Shown here: piece after piece, positions 7,587 through 16,239 of the stretch
How positions within the stretch are numbered: the first letter of the stretch is position 1
Layout of the letters: each line of letters starts with the position of its first letter
Assembly (NCBI RefSeq): GCF_031845265.1
Contig: NZ_JAVRBG010000002.1
Location: forward strand, 276,693-340,692
From: Mesonia ostreae
GTDB lineage: Bacteria; Bacteroidota; Bacteroidia; Flavobacteriales; Flavobacteriaceae
Length of the DNA stretch: 64,000 bases
Reading direction: 5' to 3'
Translations under genes and position numbers: made by a program
Notes under the pieces: model-generated
What the model saw: the letters and a program-made list of their open reading frames with translations, nothing else
Told to the model about the DNA's origin: nothing
Databases searched by the model: none

Positions 7587-8756
7587 ATGTTTAAAAAGAT
7601 TATCAGTAACCTACTTTTTAAAGTATTTGTCGCCATCTTTCTCGGAATTGTTTTTGGCTTGTATTTGCCAGAATCCGTAAACCGTGTTTTCAATACCTTC
7701 AATCATTTTTTTGGCGAATTCTTAGGCTTTGCGATTCCCTTAATTATCCTCGGATTAATTATGCCGGCCATTGGCGATTTAGGAAAAGGTGCGGGGAAAT
7801 TGTTGGTCATTACCGCGGCAATCGCCTATGGCTCTACTTTATTTTCTGGTTTCTCTACCTATTTTATAGCTTCGGGAATCTTTCCTTCTTTTATAGATCC
7901 GCAGGCAGCCACGACTGTAGAAGAAAGTGCGCGCGAATTATCACCTTATTTTTCTATTAGTATTCCTCCGGTTTTAGATGTGATGTCTGCTTTGGTGTTG
8001 GCATTTTTAATTGGCTTGGGACTGGCGCCCTTAGGAGAAAGTACGTTGAAAAATGTGACTTCAGATTTTCAAAAGATTATCATGATGCTCATAGAAAAAG
8101 TAATTATCCCATTGTTACCGCTATATATTCTAAGTATTTTTTCGGCTATAGCGTTTAAAGGTCAGGTCGCATCAGTATTGGGTGTTTTTGTAAAAATCAT
8201 CGGAGTTATTTTTGTGATGCATATTTTACTGATGCTCATTCAGTATATAATAGCAGGAGCGATTACCAAGAAGAATCCTATTAAAGCCTTACTGAATATG
8301 GCTCCGGCTTACTTTACTGCTTTGGGAACGCAGTCTTCTGCAGCCACTATTCCTCTTACTTTGAAGCAAGCAGAGATAAACGGAGTTTCTCCCAAAGTGG
8401 CTAATTTTGTAATTCCGTTGGGCGCTACCATACATTTGGCAGGAAGTACGATGAAAATTGTAGCCTGTGCGGTCGCGTTGATGCTCATGCAAGGAATGGA
8501 TTTTAACTTCGGAATGTTTGCTGGTTTTGTCATGATGTTAGGTATTGCCATGGTAGCTGCGCCGGGTGTTCCTGGAGGTGCAATTATGGCGGCTGTAGGG
8601 ATTTTACAATCGATGTTAGGTTTTGATGCGGAAGCACAAGCTTTGATGATTGCTCTTTATATTGCGATGGATAGCTTTGGTACAGCAGCCAATATCACTG
8701 GGGATGGCGCAATAGCCTTAATTGTAGATAAGATTGTGAAGAAAGGTGATTTTTAG
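7587..8756 (+). CDS. Dicarboxylate/amino acid:cation symporter (DAACS/SLC1)
   Basis: 389 residues, hydrophobic with about eight transmembrane segments plus re-entrant hairpins, as in GltPh. The HP1 serine motif reads GTQSSAATIP, and the TM8 substrate motif reads DSFGTAANITGDGA (D...T..N..GD). This is the inner-membrane Na+ or H+ coupled uptake family for aspartate, glutamate, C4-dicarboxylates or neutral amino acids. The exact substrate cannot be read: the usual Arg or Cys near the TM8 Asp is Ser (DSFG). It sits beside a DPP11-like peptidase that would release Asp/Glu dipeptides, which makes acidic amino acids an attractive but unproven substrate. Confidence 0.9.
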   Translation: MFKKIISNLLFKVFVAIFLGIVFGLYLPESVNRVFNTFNHFFGEFLGFAIPLIILGLIMPAIGDLGKGAGKLLVITAAIAYGSTLFSGFSTYFIASGIFPSFIDPQAATTVEESARELSPYFSISIPPVLDVMSALVLAFLIGLGLAPLGESTLKNVTSDFQKIIMMLIEKVIIPLLPLYILSIFSAIAFKGQVASVLGVFVKIIGVIFVMHILLMLIQYIIAGAITKKNPIKALLNMAPAYFTALGTQSSAATIPLTLKQAEINGVSPKVANFVIPLGATIHLAGSTMKIVACAVALMLMQGMDFNFGMFAGFVMMLGIAMVAAPGVPGGAIMAAVGILQSMLGFDAEAQALMIALYIAMDSFGTAANITGDGAIALIVDKIVKKGDF

Positions 8757-9025
8757 TGTACACTGTTATTTAATATTTAATAGAGAATAACCTGTGTCAC
8801 TTCGAGTGTTTTTCAGATAGCGATAGCGAAAAGAAATCCCGAAGTCTCGGGAGTATCGAGAAGTCTTCGGTTTTAGAAAATATCACATTTAAGGTTAGCC
8901 CAAAGACCTCGTTTTTATGTAACGGACACGGATTCTAAGTGTCTTATGTTTTGAATATTCTGGTTCTCGACTCCGCTCGAACTGACATTCGTTTGATCTT
9001 ACAATAAACCTATATGAAGGTTTAA
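8757..9025. repeat. Intergenic dispersed-repeat motifs
   Basis: No gene. Around 8794-8870 lies TCACTTCGAGTG...GATAGCGATAGCGAAAAG...GTATCGAGAAGT, and at 8962-8987 TTCTCGACTCCGCTCGAACT. The core TCGACTCCGCTC recurs as its reverse complement in the tandem repeat at 43.6-43.8 kb. Both are typical of short dispersed repeats of flavobacterial genomes. Confidence 0.5.
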
Positions 9026-9066
9026 AACCAAAAAACCGATGCTGTTGTGGCACCGGTTTTTTGGTT
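9026..9066 (-). terminator. Strong hairpin terminator between convergent genes
   Basis: AACCAAAAAACCGATGC pairs with GCACCGGTTTTTTGGTT around TGTTGTG: a 17-bp stem with one mismatch and T-tracts on both strands. It probably ends the DPP11-like gene and may also serve the symporter gene. Confidence 0.75.
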
Positions 9067-9081
9067 GAAGTTTATCAAAGC

Positions 9082-11268
9082 TTACTTACGCTTCTTAGAT
9101 CTTCTTTTCTTCTTCATAGCATCTTTACTTTGCTTCGGGTGAACCAATTTCATCTCCTCAATTAAATGGCTTGCTCCAGCATATTTATCTATAATAAATA
9201 AGATGTAACGCGCATCAACCATAATATTTCTAGAAATAACAGGGTCATAATAAATATCACTCATCGTTCCTTCCCACACACGGTCAAAGTTTAATCCAAT
9301 TAAGTTTCCGTGAGCGTCAATTACGGGGCTACCCGAGTTTCCTCCTGTAGTGTGATTGGTTCCTATAAAGTTTACCGGCATTTTACCGTTTTCGTCATAC
9401 TTACCATAATCTTTTTGTTCGTATAAATCGATTAATTTCTGTGGAAGATCAAACTCATAATCACCTTCTACATATTTCTCCATCACTCCCTCTAAGTACG
9501 TTACCGGCTCATAATAAACCGCATCTTTAGGGCTGTAACCTTTTACTTGTCCGTAAGTAACACGTAAGGTTCCGTTAGCATTCGGGAAGATACGTGCGTC
9601 TTTAGGACTTAATTCTACAATAGCTGTCATGTATTCTTTTTGCAAGGCATCTATTTCCATACGCTTGCTTCGGTAAGTAGGTAAAGCATCGCTGTAGAAT
9701 TTTTGAGCTTGTTTTTTTACAAATGCGTATCCAGGATCCTCGTTTAAACGCTTTATCACTTCTTCAGCATCTCCATCCATCAGTTTTTCAACAGAAGCAT
9801 AATCGGTTAAAGCAGATTTTCCATAAATTTCCTGAGTTAATTGTGCTTTATTTTTTTGCTGAAGACCATCCGTTAGGAATTGCTTTGGCAAATTATCGGC
9901 ATAAAATTCGATTACTTTTTCAAAAACCTTTTCATCTACTTTAGCGCTATAATCCTTGTAAGAAGATTTATAATCTTCCAGTAAATTTGCTTTTCTATCG
10001 GTAAAAGATTGTTCTCCACGAGATTCTAAAACCTGCTCCAGTTGATACAATTGGAAACCGTTTCTTAGTAATTCTACATTACGTATAAAAGCTTCAGAGA
10101 AGAGGTTGTATGCTAGGTCATAATCTTTAAATTCGGCGTAAGCGGTATCAAAATCACTTAAAATACTACCATATTGTTTCTCTAAATCTTTGGCTTTAAT
10201 GCGCTGCATCAATTCTTTTTCTTGTGCTTTTTTAATGTCTACCGCATCGGTTTTGATTAAACCTTGGCTTTCCCCAATCCATTTTTTATAGTAATTAGCG
10301 ATTCTAGAATATTTAGAAGCGTACTGAATTTTAATTTGCTGGTCTTTACGCATAAACACATCTTGCTCTTTTAAAGCCACTTCGCGTATACCAATTCTTG
10401 CAGGGTTAATGGTCTCTACCAATTGCTCTACGGCAACGGCTGGTAAATATTCATCTGTAGTGCCTGGGAAACCAAAAACTAAGGTGAAATCATCTTCGGC
10501 AACTCCGTCTAAACTTACCGGTAAATAATGCTTTGGCGTATAAGGCACGTTCTCTTCGCTATATTCCGCTGGACGGTTATTTTTATCGGCATAAATTCTG
10601 AATAATGAAAAATCGCCAGTATGTCTTGGCCACATCCAATTGTCGGTATCCGAACCATATTTCCCCACAGAAGAAGGCGGAGCACCTACTAAACGAATAT
10701 CTTTATAGGTCTCTACCTTGAACAACATAAATTGGTTTCCGTCATAAAAAGTACTCACCCGGTTGGTTTGCCATTTTTCTTTTGGCGACTTTTCAACCAC
10801 ATTTTGCTTGTTTCTATCTATCATTTGCTGACGCTCTTCCTCAGAAGAAGCATTTTTAGTTCCTTCTAAAACTTTTTCGGTCACATCGGTAATTTCTACG
10901 ATAAAAGTTACCGTCATTCCAGGATTAGCCAATTCTTCGTTAAGGTTCATGGCCCAAAATCCGTCGGCTAAATAATCGTTTTCTACCGTAGAATGCGATT
11001 GAATTTGTCCGTAACCACAATGGTGGTTTGTAAGTAACAAACCTTTTGGTGAGATCACTTCAGAAGTGCACCCACCGTTAAAATGAGGTACCGCATCTTT
11101 TAAACTGCTTTGGTTAACGCTATAAATGTCTGCAGCGCTCATTTTCATACCCAAATTTTGCATTTCGGTTTCATTCATTCCTTCAAGAAGCGAAGGAATC
11201 CACATTCCGCCTTGTTGCGCAAACATGGGAAAAGCGAGTAAGAAGATAAATAATCGAATAAGTTTCAT
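9082..11268 (-). CDS. S46 family dipeptidyl-peptidase, DPP11-like (Asp/Glu specific)
   Basis: 728 residues from the ATG at 11268, which gives a standard signal peptide (MKLIRLFIFLLAFPMFAQQ); an upstream TTG would add eight residues. The triad is visible: His83 in TNHHCGYG, Asp in DTDNWMWPRHTGDF, and Ser645 in GGNSGSP. The specificity position is Arg663 in LNFDRVWEGTMSD, matching Arg673 of P. gingivalis DPP11, which selects Asp or Glu at P1. The C-terminus ends in a lysine/arginine-rich tail of ~15 residues (KKKRRSKKRK), unusual for the family and unlike a type 9 secretion signal. With the DPP7-like gene upstream, this gives complementary periplasmic dipeptide release. Confidence 0.93.
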   Translation of the reverse strand: MKLIRLFIFLLAFPMFAQQGGMWIPSLLEGMNETEMQNLGMKMSAADIYSVNQSSLKDAVPHFNGGCTSEVISPKGLLLTNHHCGYGQIQSHSTVENDYLADGFWAMNLNEELANPGMTVTFIVEITDVTEKVLEGTKNASSEEERQQMIDRNKQNVVEKSPKEKWQTNRVSTFYDGNQFMLFKVETYKDIRLVGAPPSSVGKYGSDTDNWMWPRHTGDFSLFRIYADKNNRPAEYSEENVPYTPKHYLPVSLDGVAEDDFTLVFGFPGTTDEYLPAVAVEQLVETINPARIGIREVALKEQDVFMRKDQQIKIQYASKYSRIANYYKKWIGESQGLIKTDAVDIKKAQEKELMQRIKAKDLEKQYGSILSDFDTAYAEFKDYDLAYNLFSEAFIRNVELLRNGFQLYQLEQVLESRGEQSFTDRKANLLEDYKSSYKDYSAKVDEKVFEKVIEFYADNLPKQFLTDGLQQKNKAQLTQEIYGKSALTDYASVEKLMDGDAEEVIKRLNEDPGYAFVKKQAQKFYSDALPTYRSKRMEIDALQKEYMTAIVELSPKDARIFPNANGTLRVTYGQVKGYSPKDAVYYEPVTYLEGVMEKYVEGDYEFDLPQKLIDLYEQKDYGKYDENGKMPVNFIGTNHTTGGNSGSPVIDAHGNLIGLNFDRVWEGTMSDIYYDPVISRNIMVDARYILFIIDKYAGASHLIEEMKLVHPKQSKDAMKKKRRSKKRK

Positions 11269-11877
11269 CATTACATTAAATATTAAGTTCAATTGTGGCC
11301 AAATGCCTTTAGAGGCTGCAAAATACTAAAATTTAAGCTGATTTCATTTCGAAAATGTGGCTTGTTTCAATTTTAGTCATTTCTCACAAAGCCTTAAGAC
11401 ATCTTGGCTACAAAACCTAAGAAAATAGATTTGTTGCTTAAAAGTTGAAAATCAACTTATGTGCTAATTTTTGAAATTTATCCCTTTACTTTATCAATTC
11501 TAGAAATCTGATTGTGAATTAAATTTTTAAGCGTTAATATCCTTAGGAGCATATAAGTACTTGCAATTTTGGAAAGCAGTTTCCCGCTTTCCATTACAAT
11601 TCCTCATTTCGCTACCGCTACATTCCGGGATTTTCATTTCAATCGGGGCTAGGGAGCTGAGTCAGGTTTTTTTTTGCTTGGATTGAAAAGTGCGTGAAAA
11701 CCCTTCCGAAATTATTGCGTAATGCCATACTTCGTCTCCGCTCACTACAGGCCTTCCCTCATTTATGGGAAGGAGCTATTATGAGGTGAATTTGAGAGTT
11801 TGGTTAATTTGTTAGAATTGAAGGATAGTTTAATTTGTAAAAAGTGGAGTTTTAAGGAGAAAATGGACTTAAAATGT
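11269..11877. other. Intergenic region with hairpin repeats
   Basis: No gene is supported. It holds the hairpin GGAAAGC/GCTTTCC (11571-11592), followed by GC-richer text ending near 11660 that resembles a common flavobacterial dispersed element, and the hairpin CCTTCCC/GGGAAGG (11752-11773). A TTTG...TAATTTG pair at 11808-11837 is a weak alternative promoter. Confidence 0.4.
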
Positions 11878-11885
11878 TATTTTTG
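11878..11885 (+). promoter_or_regulatory. -7 box of the E2 gene promoter
   Basis: TATTTTTG is an exact TAnnTTTG match, 38 bp before the chosen E2 start. The -33 region is poor. Confidence 0.35.
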
Positions 11886-11922
11886 TTTTCATACGAATGA
11901 TAACGATTACATAAAATTATTT

Positions 11923-13248
11923 ATGTCAACAATAGAATTTAAATTGCCCAAAATGGGCGAAAGTATTACCGAAGGAACCATTATTAACTGGTTGGTCAAA
12001 GAAGGAGATGCAGTAGAGAAAGACCAGATTATTTTGGAAGTGGCGACAGACAAAGTAGATTCTGAAGTGGCTTCTCCCGTAAACGGAACTATTGCCAGTA
12101 TTAACGCCCAAGTCGATGAGGTAGTGCAAGTGGGAGCGGTAATTGCTCATATTGAAGCTTCAGAGGATCAATCTGTTAAAGAGAAAAACGCTTCCGCGGA
12201 AGCGAAAAAAGTATCAGCAGAATCTTCTAAACCGAAAGCGGCGAAGAAGAAACCAGTTTCAACTTCAGTTTCAAGCTCAGGTTCAACAGCAAGCATCCCT
12301 CCTTCGGGGAGAATGAGATGGGAATCAAACACTTACATTTCGCCGCTTATCCAGAATATTGCGATAGATTATCACATCAGTTATGAAGAGTTAGCGCGAA
12401 TTCCCGCAACGGGACACGACGGACGCTTGCGGAAAAGTGATGTTTTTAAGTATGTGGAAGAGGGAAGACCTGCGCAATTTGTACAGCCTGCACCAGAAGC
12501 AAGCGGATTTCAGGTACCCGATTTAAAACTAGACAAAGGAAAAGGCGAAATTGTGAAAATGGACCGTATGCGTCAAATGATTGCCGATCATATGGTGTAT
12601 TCTAAACATACTTCGCCACACGTTACCGCTTATGTAGAAGCCGATTTAACCGAAATGGTGAATTGGCGTAATGCCAATAAAAAAGCTTTTCAGGAAAAAT
12701 ATGGCGAGCGCCTCACCTTTACGCCACTTTTTGTAGAAGCGGTAGCCAAGGCGGTGAAAGACTTCCCAATGATTAATGTGAGCGTGGACGGTGAGAATAT
12801 CATCAAGAAAGAAAACATCAATATAGGAATGGCAACGGCTTTACCTAGCGGAAATTTAATTGTTCCCGTAGTAAAAAATGCCGATACTAAAGATTTAAAA
12901 ACAATTGCTGCAGAAGTAAATGCTCTAGCAGAAAAAGCAAGAAACAATAAATTAAAACACGAAGAAACCAGCGGGAGTACGTTTACTATTTCTAATGTAG
13001 GGACTTTTGGAAGTCTGATGGGAACCCCAATTATCAATCAGCCGGAAGTGGCGATATTAGCAACCGGAATCATCAAAAAACGAGCAGAGGTGATAGAATA
13101 TGAAGATGGCGATAAGATTGAAATTAGAAGTATGATGTATCTTTCGTTATCCTTTGATCACCGAGTAGTAGATGGTTTCCTTGGCGGAAGTTTTTTAAGA
13201 AAAGTAGCCGACTATTTTGAGGATTTTAATGAAGAACGAACGATTTGA
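11923..13248 (+). CDS. Dihydrolipoamide acyltransferase (E2), branched-chain 2-oxo acid dehydrogenase
   Basis: 441 residues. The start at 11923 (MSTIEFKLPKMGES) is chosen because the lipoyl domain begins there; the frame is open 41 codons upstream, but those look non-coding. Domains in order: lipoyl domain with Lys44 in EVATDKVDSEV, an Ala/Lys/Ser linker, a peripheral subunit-binding domain (~140-175, ISPLIQNIA, GRLRKSDV), and a catalytic acyltransferase core with His413 and Asp417 in SFDHRVVDG. It transfers acyl groups from E1 to CoA. The fused E1 gene follows after an inserted IVP gene, which makes the branched-chain complex the best match. The linker contains the 16-bp palindrome CGCTTCCGCGGAAGCG. 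Confidence 0.9.
   Translation: MSTIEFKLPKMGESITEGTIINWLVKEGDAVEKDQIILEVATDKVDSEVASPVNGTIASINAQVDEVVQVGAVIAHIEASEDQSVKEKNASAEAKKVSAESSKPKAAKKKPVSTSVSSSGSTASIPPSGRMRWESNTYISPLIQNIAIDYHISYEELARIPATGHDGRLRKSDVFKYVEEGRPAQFVQPAPEASGFQVPDLKLDKGKGEIVKMDRMRQMIADHMVYSKHTSPHVTAYVEADLTEMVNWRNANKKAFQEKYGERLTFTPLFVEAVAKAVKDFPMINVSVDGENIIKKENINIGMATALPSGNLIVPVVKNADTKDLKTIAAEVNALAEKARNNKLKHEETSGSTFTISNVGTFGSLMGTPIINQPEVAILATGIIKKRAEVIEYEDGDKIEIRSMMYLSLSFDHRVVDGFLGGSFLRKVADYFEDFNEERTI
12189..12204. repeat. 16-bp perfect palindrome, copy 1
   Basis: CGCTTCCGCGGAAGCG inside the E2 linker, read in frame as A-S-A-E-A. The identical sequence occurs at 39926-39941 in an unrelated gene, again reading A-S-A-E-A. Confidence 0.85.
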
Positions 13249-13340
13249 GAAATGACGTTTTGAAACACGACTATTTTGGGATTGGTCTTTAGGAAAGATT
13301 TTTTTTGTAAGTAGAAAATTTTTAAAATAGTTGTTTTTAA

Positions 13341-13377
13341 CTCCCTTCCCTCGGGGAAGGGTTGGGGATGGGATGAG
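13341..13377 (+). repeat. Hairpin repeat family, copy A
   Basis: CTCCCTTCCCTCGGGGAAGG followed by GTTGGGGATGGGATGAG. The first half is a CCCTTCCC/GGGAAGGG hairpin. Copies B and C lie at 30233-30268 and 37435-37468. Confidence 0.7.
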
Positions 13378-13382
13378 TACTT

Positions 13383-13842
13383 ATTGGAATACGACTTCTG
13401 GATACAAGACTTTTAGATACACGACTAAAATAAAATTTGATGAGAAGACATAATTTTAAAGAGCTGCAAATTTGGAAGAAAGCGATGGATTTGATAGATG
13501 AAAATTACCTTTTCAGGTCTACATTACCAGATTATGAAAGATATGGATTAAGAACTCAGATGAATCGTTGTTCTGTTTCTATTGCGTCCAATATTTCTGA
13601 AGGTTCTAGTAAACGAACCGATAAACATTTTATAAAATATTTAGAAGATAGCTTAGGTTCATCTTATGAGTGGGAAACTCAATTGACCGTTTGTTATCGT
13701 CAAAACTTTCTTCCAGGAGATGTTTTTTTGAATTTAGAAAATAAAATACAAAAATTACAAAGTAAAATCTCGAATTTTATCGATAAACTTGATTTCAATA
13801 ATTGAAATAGTCTTGATTCACAATGTCATGATTCGTGATTCC
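13383..13842 (+). mobile_element. IVP-type island with imperfect inverted flanks
   Basis: The left flank has GGAATACGACTTCTGGATAC then AAGAC; the right flank has GTCTTGATTCAC...GATTCGTGATTCC. Reverse-complemented, the right flank begins TTGGAATCACGAATCATGAC and ends AATCAAGACTA, so the two are imperfect inverted repeats around the intact four-helix-bundle gene. The island separates E2 from E1 of one enzyme complex. Mobility is inferred. Confidence 0.45.
13440..13805 (+). CDS. Four-helix-bundle protein (23S rRNA IVP / S23-like)
   Basis: 121 residues from the ATG at 13440; the preceding TTG is disfavoured. It shows the family pattern: FKELQIWKKAMDLIDENYLF, then YGLRTQMNRCSVSIASNISEG, then FIKYLEDSLGSSYEWETQL. 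Relatives are encoded in 23S rRNA intervening sequences and are structurally like Avd, the pentameric accessory protein of diversity-generating retroelements. The function of free-standing copies is unknown; binding of structured nucleic acid is only a guess. It is the intact counterpart of the pseudogene at 5934-6302, and is inserted between the E2 and E1 genes. Confidence 0.85.
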   Translation: MRRHNFKELQIWKKAMDLIDENYLFRSTLPDYERYGLRTQMNRCSVSIASNISEGSSKRTDKHFIKYLEDSLGSSYEWETQLTVCYRQNFLPGDVFLNLENKIQKLQSKISNFIDKLDFNN

Positions 13843-13855
13843 AAAATATATAATT

Positions 13856-15967
13856 ATGAGCAAAAAAATAGATAAAAAAACACTAAAAAAAGCCTTCTCT
13901 AACCTGTGTAATGCGAAAGCCTTAACAGATTTATACGAAGAGAATTTTAAAACGGTATCTAAATATGTACACGCCACTTCCCGTGGTCACGAAGTGATTC
14001 AGATGGCGGTGGGAATGCAACTTTTACCGCAAGATTACGTGTTCCCGTATTACCGGGACGACTCTATTTTGCTTTCCATTGGGGTGGAGCCAAAAGATTT
14101 AATGTTGCAGGTGCTTGCTAAGAAAGACGATCCTTTTTCTGGTGGGCGAACCTATTATTCGCATCCTAGCTTAAAAGATGCCGATAAACCTAAGATTCCG
14201 CATCAAAGTTCGGCTACGGGAATGCAGACAATTCCTGCTACAGGTGTGGCTCTAGGATTTCATTATCGTGAGGGTGGAGAATTGTTTTCTGAGGATGAAA
14301 AATATGCGTTTTATAAAGAAATGGGGCAGGATGAAGCTTTGGTAAATGGCGAAAAACCAGTAGTGGTTTGTTCTTTAGGAGACGCTAGCGTTACCGAAGG
14401 AGAGATTGCTGAAGCTTTTCAAATGGCGGTGCTTAAAAAGTTGCCTATTTTATATGTGGTGCAAGATAACGGTTGGGATATTTCTGCCAATGAGGCCGAA
14501 ACTCGTGCGCAAAATGCAGCAGAATATGCCAAAGGATTTAAAGGACTTGAAGCTATTTCTATAGACGGAACCAATTTTGAAGAAAGTTATACTACGGTTC
14601 AAAATGCCATAGAAACCATTCGAAAAGAACGCCGACCTATGCTTATTCACGCAAAAGTACCTTTGCTGAATCACCATACTTCTGGGGTGAGAATGGAATT
14701 TTATCGCGATGATTTGGAGGAAGCTAGAAGCCGAGATCCGTATCCAAAAATGAAAGACTATTTGTCTAAAAATAACTTTACGGAAGATGAGCTAGAAGCG
14801 ATTGAAGCTTTGGCACGTATAAAAGTAAAAGAAGATTACCAAGAAGCATTAGCTGCCGAAGACCCAAAACCAGAAGATTTATTCACTCATGATTTTGCAC
14901 CAACGCCTATTACCGAAGAAAAAGGAGAGCGTTCTCCCGAAGGCGCCGAAAAAGTAGTGATGGTAGATTGCGCTTTATTTGCGATTGAAGAATTGATGAA
15001 AAAGCACAAAGAATGTCTATTGTACGGTCAAGATGTGGGTGGTAGATTAGGCGGTGTTTTTAGAGAAGCTGCAACCTTGGCACAAAAATTTGGCGATAAC
15101 CGTGTTTTTAACACGCCTATTATGGAAGCTTTTATTGTCGGTTCTACCGTGGGTATGTCTGCCGTGGGATTAAAACCCATTGTTGAGGTTCAATTTGCCG
15201 ATTATATCTGGCCAGGACTTAATCAGTTATTTACTGAGGTAAGCAGAAGTTGTTATCTTTCTAATGGCAAATGGCCAGTTTCTATGGTGTTACGAGTTCC
15301 AATTGGTGCTTATGGTAGTGGCGGACCTTATCATTCCTCATCGGTAGAAAGTGTGATTACCAATATTCGCGGACTTAAAATCGCCTACCCCAGCAATGGA
15401 GCCGATTTAAAAGGTTTGATGAAAGCCGCTTATTACGACCCAAATCCAGTGGTCATTTTTGAGCACAAAGGTTTGTATTGGAGTAAAGTGCCGGGAACTA
15501 AAGGCGCGACTTCAGTAGAGCCGAGCGAAGATTACGTATTGCCGTTTGGAAAAGCTTGGGTGTTACAAGAAATCTGGAAGCAAGAAGAAAAAGAAACCAT
15601 TAGTATCATTACTTACGGGATGGGTGTACATTGGGCGATGAACGCTTCCGCAGAATTAAATATGCAAGATCAAATTGAGGTGGTCGATTTAAGAACCTTG
15701 TATCCGTTAGATGAAGAAACGATTATGAAATCGGTTAAGAAATGCGGAAAATGCTTGGTAGTCACCGAAGAACCATCAGACAATACCTTTGCTAGAGCTT
15801 TATCGGGTAAAATTCAGGAAGAATGCTTTAAATATTTAGATGCTCCCGTGATGACGATAGGTTCAGAGAATATGCCTGCGATTCCTTTAAACTCAACATT
15901 AGAAGAAACGATGATTCCTTCTACAGAAAAAGTAAAAAAGAAGATTGAGGAGTTGTTGGATTATTAA
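13856..15967 (+). CDS. 2-oxo acid dehydrogenase E1, fused alpha-beta subunits (branched-chain type)
   Basis: 703 residues from the ATG at 13856; a GTG 21 bp upstream lies in the IVP flank. The N-terminal half is the alpha subunit, with the thiamine diphosphate motif from G175-D176 to N205 (GDASVTEGEI...VVQDN). The C-terminal half is the transketolase-like beta subunit (LYGQDVGGRLGGVF, GSTVGMSAVGLKPIVEVQF), ending in the transketolase C-terminal domain. It decarboxylates branched-chain 2-oxo acids and passes the acyl group to E2, encoded upstream, supplying precursors for iso-branched fatty acids. Alpha-beta fusion is usual in Bacteroidota. A strong terminator follows. Confidence 0.93.
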   Translation: MSKKIDKKTLKKAFSNLCNAKALTDLYEENFKTVSKYVHATSRGHEVIQMAVGMQLLPQDYVFPYYRDDSILLSIGVEPKDLMLQVLAKKDDPFSGGRTYYSHPSLKDADKPKIPHQSSATGMQTIPATGVALGFHYREGGELFSEDEKYAFYKEMGQDEALVNGEKPVVVCSLGDASVTEGEIAEAFQMAVLKKLPILYVVQDNGWDISANEAETRAQNAAEYAKGFKGLEAISIDGTNFEESYTTVQNAIETIRKERRPMLIHAKVPLLNHHTSGVRMEFYRDDLEEARSRDPYPKMKDYLSKNNFTEDELEAIEALARIKVKEDYQEALAAEDPKPEDLFTHDFAPTPITEEKGERSPEGAEKVVMVDCALFAIEELMKKHKECLLYGQDVGGRLGGVFREAATLAQKFGDNRVFNTPIMEAFIVGSTVGMSAVGLKPIVEVQFADYIWPGLNQLFTEVSRSCYLSNGKWPVSMVLRVPIGAYGSGGPYHSSSVESVITNIRGLKIAYPSNGADLKGLMKAAYYDPNPVVIFEHKGLYWSKVPGTKGATSVEPSEDYVLPFGKAWVLQEIWKQEEKETISIITYGMGVHWAMNASAELNMQDQIEVVDLRTLYPLDEETIMKSVKKCGKCLVVTEEPSDNTFARALSGKIQEECFKYLDAPVMTIGSENMPAIPLNSTLEETMIPSTEKVKKKIEELLDY

Positions 15968-15990
15968 TATTCCAATTGATACTTTTATAA

Positions 15991-16025
15991 AAAACCAATC
16001 TGTTGAGACAGATTGGTTTTTGTTT
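15991..16025 (+). terminator. Intrinsic terminator after E1
   Basis: AAAACCAATCTGT (15991-16003) and ACAGATTGGTTTT (16008-16020) form a perfect 13-bp stem with a 4-nt loop, followed by TGTTTTT. Confidence 0.88.
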
Positions 16026-16239
16026 TTAAGGTGATAGTAGTAATTTAAAAAATTATAAATAAATTCATCCTACACTTTCAAATTTCAAACCTTAAATTGC
16101 GTTAGAGAACTGATTCTTACGTAAGCTTCCCAAAAAAACGTCAATCTTGTTAAAGCTGCGATAAAGCACAAGATTTGTTCGGTATTCGATTTATTTCGGG
16201 TATCTTGAAAAATTCAGATAAAAATTAAAGATTTCATGT

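Noticed and set aside
11800..11922. Longer N-terminus of E2 (41 extra codons)
   Set aside because: The extra residues look non-coding, cover likely promoter boxes, and the lipoyl domain begins exactly at the ATG at 11923.
13440..13805. A diversity-generating retroelement (Avd with reverse transcriptase)
   Set aside because: Only the Avd/S23-like protein is present. There is no reverse transcriptase, template repeat or variable repeat within the window.
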